Of a stretch of DNA of 37,808 nt, positions 20,873 through 30,499 are shown one piece after another. The translations under genes and the position numbers were made by a program. Within the stretch, counting starts at the first letter, position 1; each line of letters begins with the position of its first letter. The stretch lies in the NCBI GenBank assembly GCA_946478985.1, contig CAMLDZ010000019.1, forward strand, positions 1 to 37,808, read 5' to 3'. Below the pieces are notes generated by a model. It was given only the letters and a program-made list of their open reading frames with translations, did no database searches and was not told where the DNA came from. Source of the DNA: an uncultured Solimonas sp. GTDB taxonomy: Bacteria; Pseudomonadota; Gammaproteobacteria; Nevskiales; Nevskiaceae.

Positions 20873-22123
20873 ATGAGTTCCGATGTATCCGCTGCGGCCG
20901 CGCCCGTCGCCGCAGTTCCTCCGATGGTGATCAACGAGCGGCTGTTGCTGCTGACCTTGGCCACCATCATGTTCACGCACATCGTCGACTTCATGGTGAT
21001 GATGCCGCTCGGCCCGCATTTCACCGCGGCGTTCGGCATCAGCGATGCGCAGTTCGCCTTGCTGGTATCGGCGTATACGCTGGCCTCGGGGGTCTCCGGC
21101 GTGCTGGCCAGCAGCTTCGTCGATCGCTTCGAGCGCAAGCGGCTGATGCTGAGCCTTTATCTGGCGTTCACCTTGTCGACGCTGGCCTGCGGCCTGGCGC
21201 CGTCCTATGAAGCGCTGATGGCGGCGCGCATCGCCGCAGGCCTGTTCGGCGGCGTGCTGGGCGCCCTGACGCAGACTGTGGTCGGCGACCTCATCCCGTT
21301 CGAGCGACGCGGCCGGGCGATGGGCGTGGTGATGTCGGCGTTCTCGCTGGCCACCGTCGCCGGCGTACCGGCCTCGCTGTGGGTGGCCGGGCGCTGGGGC
21401 TGGCATGGCAGCTTTATCGCCATCGCCGTGGTCAGCGCGCTGGTGTTGCTGCTAGGCCTGCGCACGCTGCCGCAGATCCGCGGCCATCTGCAGGCGCGGC
21501 GCGCGGCGCGCTCCTGGCAGCCGATCGTCGACGTACTGCGCGATGGCGGGCATTGGCGCGCCTTCGGCTTCAGCGCCGTCGCGCTGGCTGCCGGCTTCAC
21601 GACGATTCCGTTCCTGACCATCTACATGACGGCCAACATGGGTCTGCGCGCCGAGCAGTTGCCGATGATCTACCTGATCTCCGGCGTCGCCACCTTCTTT
21701 TCGTCGCGGCTGATCGGGCGTCTCTCTGATCGCTGCGGCAAGGTGCTGATGTTCCGTGTGATGGGCGTACTGGCGATCGCGCCGATCCTGGCGATCTCGC
21801 AACTCGGCCAGGTGCCGATGGCGCTGATGCTGGCGCTGTGGGTCGCGTATTTCGTGCTGGTGTCCGGTCGGATGGTGCCGAGCATGGCGATCCTGACGGC
21901 GGCCGCCGAGCCGCGGCTGCGCGGCGCCTTCATGAGTCTCAATGCCTCCGTGCAGTCGGCGGCGATGGGCCTTGCGGCGCTGGTCGGCGGCCTGCTGATC
22001 CATCGCAATGCCGACGGCAGTGTCAGCGGCTTCGATGTCTGCGGCGCCCTGGGCGTGGCGCTGTCGCTGCTTTCGCTATGGGCGGTCGGTCGGCTGCGGC
22101 TTCACGGTCAGGGCCAGGGCTAG
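20873..22123 (+). CDS. MFS transporter, drug-efflux type
   Basis: A 416-aa inner-membrane transporter with about 12 hydrophobic segments. The A-motif-like loop is SSFVDRFERKRLMLS after helix 2, and the second half has SRLIGRLSDRCGKVLMFRV. The region GRAMGVVMSAFSLATVAGVPASLWVAGRWGWHGSF matches motif C of proton-driven drug exporters. Helices start at about residue 28. It probably exports a toxic compound in exchange for protons. The SoxR-like promoter suggests induction by a redox-active or reactive compound. The stop overlaps the convergent gene by 4 bp. Confidence 0.9.
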   Translation: MSSDVSAAAAPVAAVPPMVINERLLLLTLATIMFTHIVDFMVMMPLGPHFTAAFGISDAQFALLVSAYTLASGVSGVLASSFVDRFERKRLMLSLYLAFTLSTLACGLAPSYEALMAARIAAGLFGGVLGALTQTVVGDLIPFERRGRAMGVVMSAFSLATVAGVPASLWVAGRWGWHGSFIAIAVVSALVLLLGLRTLPQIRGHLQARRAARSWQPIVDVLRDGGHWRAFGFSAVALAAGFTTIPFLTIYMTANMGLRAEQLPMIYLISGVATFFSSRLIGRLSDRCGKVLMFRVMGVLAIAPILAISQLGQVPMALMLALWVAYFVLVSGRMVPSMAILTAAAEPRLRGAFMSLNASVQSAAMGLAALVGGLLIHRNADGSVSGFDVCGALGVALSLLSLWAVGRLRLHGQGQG

Positions 22124-23643
22124 GGCGGGTGCTCCGCCAAGGGTGCGGATACGGGCAGCGCCGACTGCGCGGGGACAGCGGTTTCGCCGGCGATACCTGC
22201 TGCGCCGCGCCACTCGAAATAGCTTTCGAGCAGGAAGGGGTCGTCGAAATGACGACGGCCGACGCTGCTGATCGCGTGGTGGCCGAGCACGCGCAGGGCG
22301 CCGGCCTGCGGACGACCGCTGATCCACTGCCAGCCTGAGGTGCCGGCGTCGCTGCCCGGAATCATGCCGCGCACGTCGTAGAGGCTGCGGCTGCCGCCTT
22401 CGGGACGCGCCAGCGTGAACAAGTCCTCGTAGCGTTGCAGTACGTACTCGCGGGCGTCGCGGTCGGCCGGCGGGGTGGTGACCCGACGCAGCTGATGACT
22501 GCCGGCCTCGATCTGCAGCGCCACCGGGCCGGCGGCGACGCGGCCTTGCGGCAGCAACGGCGGCTCGCTCAGAAGGCCGCTGTTCTGACGCAGCGCCAGA
22601 TCCTGCACTGGGAACCAGCGGTGATCGCTGCCGGACGCGTGCAGGCTCTCGAAGATCAGCGGTTGCGCCTGCGTATCCAGGGTGACGCGCCAGATCAGGC
22701 CGTCGATGTCGGCCCGCGGCGTTGCCGCCCGCCGCTGCGCCGACGCGCGGAACCAGATGAAGTAATTGATCTGCGCCAGCCGCTGCGGGCCGAAGCGCGT
22801 GAAGGTGATGTAGTAGTGCAACTGCGGCGTCGCGGTATCGACGCCGACGCCGTCGGCGGTCCAGCGCGGCGTGCCGGGTTGCTCGTGCTCGGCAATGCTT
22901 TCGATCAGCAGCAGCGGCGCATGGGCGGCAGCCAGGGCGCGCCACGCCGAATCGACGATGCCCGGAAAGCCGAGCTCGTCCGGCTGCGACATCGTGAAAC
23001 CTTCCTGCGCCAGTTGCGCGTCCTCGACCTCGGCGGCGCGCCATAGCTGCAGCGCGCTGGTCGCCGGGGCCGGTGCCGATTGCGCGATCACCTGGCGCTG
23101 CTGGCTGCCGACATGCGCCTTGAGCAAAGGCAGCGACAGCGGATAGATGCCCGTGGCACGGCTGGTGAACGAATAGTCATCAGGCGGAACCGCCGCTTTC
23201 ACTAGCCTGGCGCGCACCTTGGGATCGTCCAGCTCGATACCGGCCAGGCCATGGCCGCAGGTCAGCAGGCGGTAGCGCAGCTCGGCGCGCTCCTGATCGG
23301 ACAAGCCGAGGTTCTGGTACTCGAACTCGCGCGCTTCCTGGTCGAACTCGCGCATGCGCCGCGTCCAGCCGCCGAACTCGTCGATGGTGGCGGTCTCGTG
23401 GCGGAACGAGGACAGCATGCGGTCGGTGCGCAAGTACGGGAAGCCCGGCACGCGGTAGTAGCCGGAGTCGCGCACGCCGGCGGCGTCGACGCGCGCATCG
23501 ATCTCGGCGTAGAGGGCCCGGCAATCCTTGTACGGCTTCATCCAGCCGGTGAAGAGATCGTCCTTGCGCGCCGTCGTGCAGGCTGACGACAGTGCAACGA
23601 GGCCGAGCACGAGCGCCGTGCTCTGCAGGTGACGGATGGGCAT
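22120..23643 (-). CDS. Large lipoprotein of unknown function (507 aa)
   Basis: The N-terminus is a lipoprotein signal (VALSSAC, Cys at residue 22). The body contains DLFTGWMKPYKDCRALYAEIDARV, VRDSGYYRVPGFPYLRTDRMLSSF, LQLWRAAEVEDAQLAQEGFTMSQPDELGFPGI, HYYITFTRFGPQRLAQINYFIWFRA, IDGLIWRVTLD, and DHRWFPVQDLALRQ. The paired WR/FIWFR segments look like a conserved soluble enzyme domain, but no named family is recognised. GGAGGAACG directly precedes the ATG. Most likely attached to the outer membrane facing the periplasm. Confidence 0.8.
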   Translation of the reverse strand: MPIRHLQSTALVLGLVALSSACTTARKDDLFTGWMKPYKDCRALYAEIDARVDAAGVRDSGYYRVPGFPYLRTDRMLSSFRHETATIDEFGGWTRRMREFDQEAREFEYQNLGLSDQERAELRYRLLTCGHGLAGIELDDPKVRARLVKAAVPPDDYSFTSRATGIYPLSLPLLKAHVGSQQRQVIAQSAPAPATSALQLWRAAEVEDAQLAQEGFTMSQPDELGFPGIVDSAWRALAAAHAPLLLIESIAEHEQPGTPRWTADGVGVDTATPQLHYYITFTRFGPQRLAQINYFIWFRASAQRRAATPRADIDGLIWRVTLDTQAQPLIFESLHASGSDHRWFPVQDLALRQNSGLLSEPPLLPQGRVAAGPVALQIEAGSHQLRRVTTPPADRDAREYVLQRYEDLFTLARPEGGSRSLYDVRGMIPGSDAGTSGWQWISGRPQAGALRVLGHHAISSVGRRHFDDPFLLESYFEWRGAAGIAGETAVPAQSALPVSAPLAEHPP

Positions 23644-23755
23644 CGTTCCTCCGCGGGCGCCGCTCTCGAGGGCGGCTGGTTTGCGTCAATACAGTAACAG
23701 CCCGTACGACCCAGCGCGGCGCTTGGATGCAGCTCCTGCCGTTGCGCGGTTTGAA

Positions 23756-25624
23756 TCAGGTTTTTTGCACGGCGATCCATTGGTCGACGCGGCGCTCCAG
23801 CAGATCCAGCGGCAAGGCGCCGCCGCCGAGCACCACGTCATGGAAGGCGCGGATGTCGAACCGGTCGCCGAGCTGGTCCTGCGCCTTGCGGCGCAGCGCC
23901 TGGATTTTCAGCATGCCGATCTTGTAGGCGGTGGCCTGGCCCGGCATCACCAGGTAGCGCTGCACTTCCGAGCGGACCGCGGTCAGCGGAATCGAGGTGT
24001 TGGCGTCGAAGTACTTCACCGCCTGGTCCTCGGTCCAGCCCTTGGCGTGCAGGCCGGTGTCGACCACCAACCGCACGGCGCGCCACATCTCGGAGCTGAG
24101 GCGGCCGAAGTCCGAATACGGGTCCTGATAAGTGTTCGGAATTTCCTTGGCCAGCCACTCTGCGTACAAGCCCCAGCCTTCCTGGTAAGCCGTGAACCCG
24201 GCCTGAGTGCGGAACGTCGGGATGCTTTTGAGCTCTTGGGCGATCGAAATCTGCAGGTGATGGCCGGGCAGCCCCTCGTGGTAGGCGATGACCTCCAGCT
24301 CCGGCTTGGGCATCGCGTTCATGTCGATCAGGTGCACGTAGTAAGTGCCCGGCCGCGAACCGTCCGGCGTGCCGGGGTAGTAATGCTGCGCGGCGCCCGG
24401 CTGCTCGCGGAAGGGCTCGACGCGCTTGATGACCAGGTCCGCCTTGGGCAGCAGGCCGAAGTAGTTCGGCAACTGCTGCTTGATGTTGGCGAGCACCGCG
24501 TTGGCGCGGTCCAGGTAAGCCTGCCGGCCCTGATCATCGTTGGCGAAGCGGAAGCGCTTGTCGTTGTCGATGAACCGGAAGAAGGCTTCCAGATCGCCCT
24601 TGAAACCGACCTTGTCCTTCAGCGCCTCCATCTCGCCGCGGATGCGCTTGACCTCCTCCAGGCCCAGCTGATGGATGTCCTCCGCGCCCAGGGTGGTGGT
24701 GGTCTGGTTGGCGAGGCGGAACGCGTAGAACGCGGCGCCGTTGGCCTGCGTGCTGCCGACGCCGCTGGCATTGCGCGGAGCCTTGGCGCGCTCGCTCTGC
24801 TCCCAGGCGATCAGGCGTTCGTAGGCCGGCTTGAGATCCTTGAGCAGGGCCTCGCGGGCCTGTGCCTTGAGCTCTTTGCCGCGCGCGGTGCTGATCGTGC
24901 CGGCCTTTTCGAGCGCCGCGACCTTGGCTTGCGCGTCCGCCCACAGCGCGGAGTCCTTGCCCTTGCCGAACGGCGCGCCGCCGATGACCTTGCGCGACTG
25001 CTCGATCACGCCGTCGAACGCGAAGCGCGGCGGGCGGATGCCGAGCTGCGCCGATTTGCGCGCGCGTTCCAGCAGCTGATCCATCGCCTTTGGCGTGGCG
25101 CGTAGCCGCGCGATGTAGGCCAGCATGTCGCTTTCCGTATCGACACGATGGAAATTGATCAGGAAGGTCGGCAGGAACGACTGCGCGCCGTTCATCTGCT
25201 CGAATGGATAGTTGTTCAGACGAAACGGCGCGGCGGCGCGCTCGTCGGCGTATTGATGCTTCCACAGATCGTAGGAAGTCTTGGCCTCGTCGCTGAGCAG
25301 CGCGTAGTCGAACTTGGCTTCGAGGTCCTCGACGCTGGCACGGCGCCAGGCCAGCTTGCGGTCTTCGGCGGCTTCGGACAGATCGTCGAGCTGGTCGTAC
25401 AGCTCCTTGCGGCCGAGGAAGCTGAGCGTCACCGGGCTGAAGCGCAGCTCCTCCTCGTACTTCTCGGCGAACCAGGCGTTGAGGCGTTCGGTCTCGGCGG
25501 CGATGCGCGCGGCGTCAGGCGCGGCGGCAGCGGCGCCGGCTTCCGGCCCGGTCGGGACCGGTGCTGTGGCGCAGCCGGCGAGCAGGGTCAGAGCCAGGGT
25601 GCAGGTGGCGAGGACAGGGCGCAT
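23756..25624 (-). CDS. DUF885 family lipoprotein, predicted zinc peptidase-like
   Basis: A 622-aa lipoprotein (lipobox LLAGC, Cys at residue 18). The body is helical and carries the DUF885 landmarks: TLSFLGRKELYDQLDD near the start, AYHEGLPGHHLQI with a zinc-binding-like HEGxPGH, FTAYQEGWGLYAEWL with a likely third ligand Glu, MWRAVRLVVDTGLHAKGW, and VQRYLVMPGQATAYKIGMLKI. This is the gluzincin-like fold of DUF885 proteins, whose substrates are mostly unknown. The ATG at 25624 starts the signal peptide; longer in-frame starts add no sense. Confidence 0.9.
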   Translation of the reverse strand: MRPVLATCTLALTLLAGCATAPVPTGPEAGAAAAAPDAARIAAETERLNAWFAEKYEEELRFSPVTLSFLGRKELYDQLDDLSEAAEDRKLAWRRASVEDLEAKFDYALLSDEAKTSYDLWKHQYADERAAAPFRLNNYPFEQMNGAQSFLPTFLINFHRVDTESDMLAYIARLRATPKAMDQLLERARKSAQLGIRPPRFAFDGVIEQSRKVIGGAPFGKGKDSALWADAQAKVAALEKAGTISTARGKELKAQAREALLKDLKPAYERLIAWEQSERAKAPRNASGVGSTQANGAAFYAFRLANQTTTTLGAEDIHQLGLEEVKRIRGEMEALKDKVGFKGDLEAFFRFIDNDKRFRFANDDQGRQAYLDRANAVLANIKQQLPNYFGLLPKADLVIKRVEPFREQPGAAQHYYPGTPDGSRPGTYYVHLIDMNAMPKPELEVIAYHEGLPGHHLQISIAQELKSIPTFRTQAGFTAYQEGWGLYAEWLAKEIPNTYQDPYSDFGRLSSEMWRAVRLVVDTGLHAKGWTEDQAVKYFDANTSIPLTAVRSEVQRYLVMPGQATAYKIGMLKIQALRRKAQDQLGDRFDIRAFHDVVLGGGALPLDLLERRVDQWIAVQKT

Positions 25625-25792
25625 CGCGAACTCCGGTATGGCGTACGAGCGTGCTGTTCTACCACGGGAACCGTCACCGGCGGCATCGGTGCCGCTCGCC
25701 AGCCGCGCTGCCACCCGACCGCAGGCCGGCGCCATCGGCATGAAGCCTTGCGAAAATCCCCGCAGGCCGGGCGTCCGGCCGCACAGCTGGCG

Positions 25793-25818
25793 TTCAGCGG
25801 ATCGTCGTTTGCGCTGAA
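25793..25818. repeat. Inverted repeat upstream of the lipoprotein gene at 25854
   Basis: TTCAGCG (25793-25799) and CGCTGAA (25812-25818) are separated by 12 bases, just before the TTG-start gene. It could be a regulator site or a leader hairpin; evidence is limited to symmetry and position. Confidence 0.35.
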
Positions 25819-25853
25819 TTAGACTTCGCGGTCGATACTCAGGAGTCAGGGAT

Positions 25854-26561
25854 TTGCGAACGCTCGTTTCGATGCTGTTGGCCGCCGGCCTGTGCAGCGC
25901 TTGCGCCAGCTATGTGACGCCAGGCGGCGCGGCGCGGCTGGCCGACCTGAATCCGCCCGGCGCTGCCGCCGAGGTGTCACGGCAGCCGTCGCCGAGCTTC
26001 CCCGTACGGCTCGGCCTGATCCGCGTGCAGGCGCCGCAGTACGTCTCGTTCAGCAGTGCCGGCATCGGTGAGGGCCGCTTCAGCGTAGTCGATGCCGCGG
26101 AACTGCTCGACGATGCGCAGCTGCAGAAACTGGCGGCGTGGACGCAGGTTGCGCGCGCCTCCACGCTCGATACGGCCTTGCTGCCTGCGAGCTTCGAATC
26201 GCTGGATGACCTGCGTCTGGCGGCGGCGAAGATGCAGGTGGATATCCTGCTCGCCTACACCGTCGACACCACTTTCAAGACCGCGGCGCGGCAGTACGAG
26301 CCGCGCAGCAAGCTGTCGCTGGGCGACAAGCCTGAAGAGGCGGCGGTGGCGTCCACCGTCTCCGCAGCGTTCGTCGACGTCCGCACCGGATTCACCTATG
26401 CCACGGTCCGGGCGCAAGCGCAGGCCGGCGATCTGGCCGCCGCATGGACCTCCGCCACGGCGCTCGACGGCAAGAGGCTGGCGGTCGAGCGGCAGGCCTT
26501 CGGCGCGTTCGCCGTCGAAGCCGAGAAAACCTGGGCGCTCATCGTCGGCCGCTACCGGTGA
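25854..26561 (+). CDS. Small lipoprotein, start codon TTG
   Basis: A 235-aa lipoprotein. The signal peptide ends CSACASY (lipobox with Cys near residue 17). The mature part has FPVRLGLIRVQAPQYVSFSS, GRFSVVDAAELLDDAQLQKLAAW, ASFESLDDLRLAAAKMQVDILLAYTVDT, then LGDKPEEAAVASTVSAAFVDVRTGFTYATV. The order of a LGL..V strand, an LL.D...LQ helix and a MQVDILLAY strand resembles rhombotarget-type lipoproteins, but this is tentative. AGGAG (25841-25845) sits 8 bases before the TTG, and no in-frame ATG gives the signal peptide. Six bases after it comes an upstream ATG of the next gene. Confidence 0.72.
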   Translation: MRTLVSMLLAAGLCSACASYVTPGGAARLADLNPPGAAAEVSRQPSPSFPVRLGLIRVQAPQYVSFSSAGIGEGRFSVVDAAELLDDAQLQKLAAWTQVARASTLDTALLPASFESLDDLRLAAAKMQVDILLAYTVDTTFKTAARQYEPRSKLSLGDKPEEAAVASTVSAAFVDVRTGFTYATVRAQAQAGDLAAAWTSATALDGKRLAVERQAFGAFAVEAEKTWALIVGRYR

Positions 26562-26632
26562 GCGGCATGGCGAACTTCATTCCACGGTTTCGATCCAAGC
26601 ACGGTCTGGCCGAATTTCATCCGATGATCCGC

Positions 26633-29203
26633 ATGTCCGTGACCCCGCGCCGTCTGTTCTTGCTGCTGTGGCTGCTCGTCTGCGGCGCCGCGCAGGCCGG
26701 GCCACCGGCGCCGTTCGATCTCGCCGGTCCCACGCTCGATGTGGTGATCACGCGTGGCAAGACCTTTTTGCCGGCGACCGAGGTGCCCAACCTGGCCGAA
26801 GGCGACCGCATCTGGATCAGGCCGGAGTTTCCGGCCACGCAGTCGGCCCACTATCTGATGGTGGCGGTATTCCTGAGTGGGCCGACCAACCCGCCACCCG
26901 AAAAGTGGTTCTTCCCGTGCAAGACCTGGACGGGCAAATGCGCCCGGGAGGGCCTGACGGTCACCGTGCCCAAGGGCGCGCAGCAGGCGCTGATATTCCT
27001 GGCGCCGGAAACCAATGGCGACTTCAAGGGGATCGTCAGCGCCGTGCAGGGGCGGCCGGGTGCCTTCGTGCGCGCCTCGCAGGATCTCAACCAGGCGACG
27101 CTGGACCGCTCGCGGCTGGATCGTTACCTGGATGCGGTGCGCACGCTGAGCTTCGGTGACCCGGCCGTGCTGCGCGAGACGGCGCCGCTGCTCGCGCGCA
27201 GCCTGGCGATCCAGGTCGACGAGAAATGTCTCGACAAGATCCCGCAGCTGCAGGCGGCCTGCCTGACGCAGGGGCAGGAGGCGCTGATCCTCAACGACGG
27301 GCACAGCATGTCGATCGCGCATGCGCTGACCTCGGGCCCCGCCGCCGACCTGGTGATGGCGGCCAGCGTCACGCCGGAGCTTGGTTACGGCGTCTACAGC
27401 CCGTACATCGCCTCGGTGCTCGACATCGTCCGCATCTTCGATTCGTTCAGCACCGCGCAGTACCAGTACATCCCGGCGCTGGCCTCGCACAAGGGCGACA
27501 AGCTGGCCCTCACACTCAACACGCCGCCGTCGTTCTACAACCCCAAGTCAGTGATGGTTGTGGCCTTGCCGGCGGTCGAGAAACCGCGCCTGCCGCCGCT
27601 GCACGCGGTGGCGCCAGCCGACATCTACTGCGCCAGCCGCGACGATCTGGTGCTGCCGGTGCAGGGCGCGCCGCTGGCGTTCTCCACGCACTACGCGCAC
27701 GACATCACGCTGACGCTGAGCGGCAAGGACGGCAAGACCATCCGCCTGCCGGCGCGTGCCGACGCCGCGGAAGGCGGGTACGTGGTCAATACGGCGGGAC
27801 TGCAGGCGGTCGACCTGGGCGATACCGTGCGCGCGTCGCTGCAGGGCTACTGGGGCTTCGAGCCGTATCAAGGGCCGGGCTTCCAGCTGCGCAATGCGCG
27901 CGCCAACGCCTGGGCCCTGGCGCAGGGCGACCAGGACGCCTTGGTCGTCGGTCGTCCGGACACCATCCATCTGCGCACCGACAGTGTGTCCTGCGTCGAC
28001 CGCATCATGCTGCGCGACCCTGCCGGAAAGGAGCTGAAGGCGGAGTGGAAGACGGTGCGACCCGGTGAAGTCGAGGTAAAGCTGCCGCTGCAGAACGCCA
28101 AGCCCGGCGAGATGACCCTGCTGATTGCGCAGTCCGGGCTGGAGCAACCGCATCCGATTCCGCTGCAGGTGTTCGCCAACGTCGGTCGTCTCGACAGCTT
28201 CCTGATTCACGCCGGCGATGCACAGGGCGTGCTCAAAGGCAGCCGCCTCGACGAGGTGGCCGGCCTGTCGCTCGGCGGCGTCGAGTTCATGCCCGGCGAG
28301 CTGTCGACGCGCGGCAGCGATGACGAACTGCGGATGATCGCGCGCGACGCCCAGGCGGTGACGACCCTGCGTGCCGACGGCGGGCAGTCGGCGCGTGTCA
28401 CGCTGCGCGACGGCCGCGTGTCCAAGGTAGCTGCCACCGTCAGTGCGCCGCGGCCGCGCGTCAGCCTGATCGGCAAGAGCGTCAGCCATTCGCAGTCGAG
28501 CGGCAACAGCAACATCATGCTCGCCAACGAGGAACTGCTGCCGCAGGACGCGCGACTGACGTTCTCGATCCGCGCGCAGACGCCAGCATCGCTGGCACGC
28601 GACCAGGCGATCGAGATCGCCACCGCCGACGAGGCGTTCACGACCACACTGAGCATCGCCAATGGCGGCATCCGCCTGGAGAACTCGCGTGTGGCGCTGG
28701 TCACGCTCGATCCGGCGCGGGCGTTCGGATTCTCCGCGTTTGGCGCGCTGAAGTTCCGGCCGATCGTCGGCGGTGTCGCCGGCGACTGGCAGCCGCTGGC
28801 AACGCTGGTGCGCCTGCCGGCGCTCACGGCGCTCAAGTGCCCGGCCGATCCGGCCCGCGCCTGCAAGCTCAGCGGCCAGGATCTGTTCCTGATCGACGCG
28901 ATATCGGGCAATCCGCAATTCGAGCAGGCGGTGCAGGTTTCGCACGGCTTCCCCGGTTCGACCCTGCCGGTGCCGCACCCGGGCCGCGAGGGCAACCTGT
29001 ACCTGAAGCTGCGCGACGATCCGGGCGTCATCAACCAGGTGATGCTCGAGGCGCAGGCTCTGCCCTTGTCGCCGGAAGAGCATGCCGCGGCGCAGCAGCG
29101 CGAGACGCTCGCGCCGGCAGCGGCATCGACGCCACCGGCATCGCCACCGCCTCCCCAGGCGCAATCACAAGCGCAGGCGCAAGAGCAGACACCGCCGCAG
29201 TAA
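26633..29203 (+). CDS. Large secreted protein of unknown function (856 aa)
   Basis: The signal peptide is MSVTPRRLFLLLWLLVCGAA, cleaved after AQA. Earlier in-frame ATGs at 26567 and 26624 only add a non-conserved lead. The mature protein opens FDLAGPTLDVVITRGKTFLPATEV and has beta-rich repeats, including LVLPVQGAPLAFSTHYAHDITLTL and QDALVVGRPDTIHLRTDSVSCVDRIML. Cys pairs occur at about WFFPCKTWTGKC and CPADPARACK, suggesting disulfides in the periplasm or outside. The last 40 residues are low-complexity Pro/Ala/Gln. No family is recognised. It sits between a lipoprotein gene and an LpxL-like gene, so an envelope or surface role is inferred. Confidence 0.8.
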   Translation: MSVTPRRLFLLLWLLVCGAAQAGPPAPFDLAGPTLDVVITRGKTFLPATEVPNLAEGDRIWIRPEFPATQSAHYLMVAVFLSGPTNPPPEKWFFPCKTWTGKCAREGLTVTVPKGAQQALIFLAPETNGDFKGIVSAVQGRPGAFVRASQDLNQATLDRSRLDRYLDAVRTLSFGDPAVLRETAPLLARSLAIQVDEKCLDKIPQLQAACLTQGQEALILNDGHSMSIAHALTSGPAADLVMAASVTPELGYGVYSPYIASVLDIVRIFDSFSTAQYQYIPALASHKGDKLALTLNTPPSFYNPKSVMVVALPAVEKPRLPPLHAVAPADIYCASRDDLVLPVQGAPLAFSTHYAHDITLTLSGKDGKTIRLPARADAAEGGYVVNTAGLQAVDLGDTVRASLQGYWGFEPYQGPGFQLRNARANAWALAQGDQDALVVGRPDTIHLRTDSVSCVDRIMLRDPAGKELKAEWKTVRPGEVEVKLPLQNAKPGEMTLLIAQSGLEQPHPIPLQVFANVGRLDSFLIHAGDAQGVLKGSRLDEVAGLSLGGVEFMPGELSTRGSDDELRMIARDAQAVTTLRADGGQSARVTLRDGRVSKVAATVSAPRPRVSLIGKSVSHSQSSGNSNIMLANEELLPQDARLTFSIRAQTPASLARDQAIEIATADEAFTTTLSIANGGIRLENSRVALVTLDPARAFGFSAFGALKFRPIVGGVAGDWQPLATLVRLPALTALKCPADPARACKLSGQDLFLIDAISGNPQFEQAVQVSHGFPGSTLPVPHPGREGNLYLKLRDDPGVINQVMLEAQALPLSPEEHAAAQQRETLAPAAASTPPASPPPPQAQSQAQAQEQTPPQ

Positions 29204-29344
29204 GTCTGCTGACAGAAAACCGCATCGTCGGCCGCAACGCTGCGGTAAGGTGGGCCGCGCAGCATGGTGCTGCTGACATGGATGTTGTCTCAGACGGCCC
29301 GGGCCAAGGCCGTGTCGTCTGCGCAGCACAGGAGTGCGGTGGGG

Positions 29345-30412
29345 ATGCGAGTGGAACGAGGGCGCCGCAGCGCGCGTCCCGAAGAGGACGCGTCGCTCGC
29401 GACGGTGCCGACCAGACCGCAGGGTCTGTTCAAGCCACGATACTGGCCGACGTTGATGGCGCTGGGGCTTGGCGCGCTGTGCGCGCGTATGCCGTATCGC
29501 GTGCTGATGGCGACCGGCACCCTGCTTGGCGCGCTTGAATATCATCTCCTGTTCCTGCGTCGCCGCCGAGCGGACCGTCATATCAAGCTATGTTTTCCGC
29601 AGCATACGTCGGAGGGTCGGCGGCGCCTGCTGAGAGCCAACTTTACGGCCTACGGCGTGGGCATCATGGAGCGGCTGATCGGCTGGTGGTGGCCCCGACA
29701 GCGGCTGGCAAGGCTGCTCAATCGCGTCGATGGCCTGGAGCATCTGCAGCGTGTCCGCTGCGAGGGGCGTGGCGTGCTGCTGCTGGTGACGCACGGCACC
29801 TCGATGGAACTGGTCGGTGCCTTGCTGCGCACCTTGCATCCCGTTGACGGTTCCTACTTGCCGGCGCGCAATCGCCTGTATGACTGGGTGCAACTGAGGG
29901 CGCGCCATGCCGGTGATCCGCGCAGTTCGCCGGTCGACGCCGGCAATGTGCGGGAAATGGTGCGGCGTCTGCGCAAGGGTCGCGTCGTCTGGTATGCACC
30001 GGATCGCTTCTATCCCGGCAAGCCCTGCGTGATGGCGCCGCTTTTCGGTCACGCTGCCGCGACCATCACCGCCACGTCCAAGTACGCGCGACTGGGCGAC
30101 GCCGCAGTCATGACCCTGGACTTCTGGCGTGATCCCGGCGGCGGTTACAGCTTGCGGATCGGCGCACCCTGGGCCGATTTCCCCAGCAAGGATCTCGCGC
30201 GCGACTGCAGGCGCATCAACCGCTGGATCGAAGACGTCGTGGTGCGGCATCCGGAGCAGTACCGCTGGATACACAAGCGCTTCAAGCGACCCGCGGATGA
30301 CCTGTTGCCGCGCGCCGATCGCCTGGAGACGGGCATCGACAGCGTGGCCGCCCCAGCCAACGAAGGCGGCGACGAGTCACGCGACCGCATTGCCGGCGTG
30401 CGCCGGCGCTGA
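29345..30412 (+). CDS. LpxL/HtrB-like lipid A biosynthesis acyltransferase
   Basis: Transfers a secondary acyl chain to the lipid A precursor, or a related lipid, at the inner membrane. 355 aa from the ATG at 29345, which has AGGAG 10 bases upstream; ATG at 29264 would add 27 unrelated residues. LFKPRYWPTLMALGLGALCARMPYRVLM is the typical N-terminal membrane helix, and HIKLCFPQHT and LLRANFTAYGVGIMERLIGWWW follow. The catalytic HX4E is HGTSME (H150, E155). YAPDRFYPGKPCVMAPLFGHAA and YRWIHKRFK are also family blocks. The C-terminal 40 residues are a non-conserved tail. Confidence 0.88.
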   Translation: MRVERGRRSARPEEDASLATVPTRPQGLFKPRYWPTLMALGLGALCARMPYRVLMATGTLLGALEYHLLFLRRRRADRHIKLCFPQHTSEGRRRLLRANFTAYGVGIMERLIGWWWPRQRLARLLNRVDGLEHLQRVRCEGRGVLLLVTHGTSMELVGALLRTLHPVDGSYLPARNRLYDWVQLRARHAGDPRSSPVDAGNVREMVRRLRKGRVVWYAPDRFYPGKPCVMAPLFGHAAATITATSKYARLGDAAVMTLDFWRDPGGGYSLRIGAPWADFPSKDLARDCRRINRWIEDVVVRHPEQYRWIHKRFKRPADDLLPRADRLETGIDSVAAPANEGGDESRDRIAGVRRR

Positions 30413-30499
30413 GGCCGCGCAGGGACCTGCAGGGCGGCTGGGCGCCGAGACGCGATGGCGGCGCGGCGATGCTCGCCCGCGCGGCGGTAAGCGGGTTCG

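Noticed and set aside
20057..21406. A 449-residue minus-strand frame across lexA, the small ORF and the MFS start
   Set aside because: It crosses three independent genes and the LexA boxes and has no family features.
27548..29164. A 538-residue minus-strand frame inside the large secreted-protein gene
   Set aside because: Arg/Gln/His-rich with no domain; the opposite frame has a signal peptide and balanced composition.
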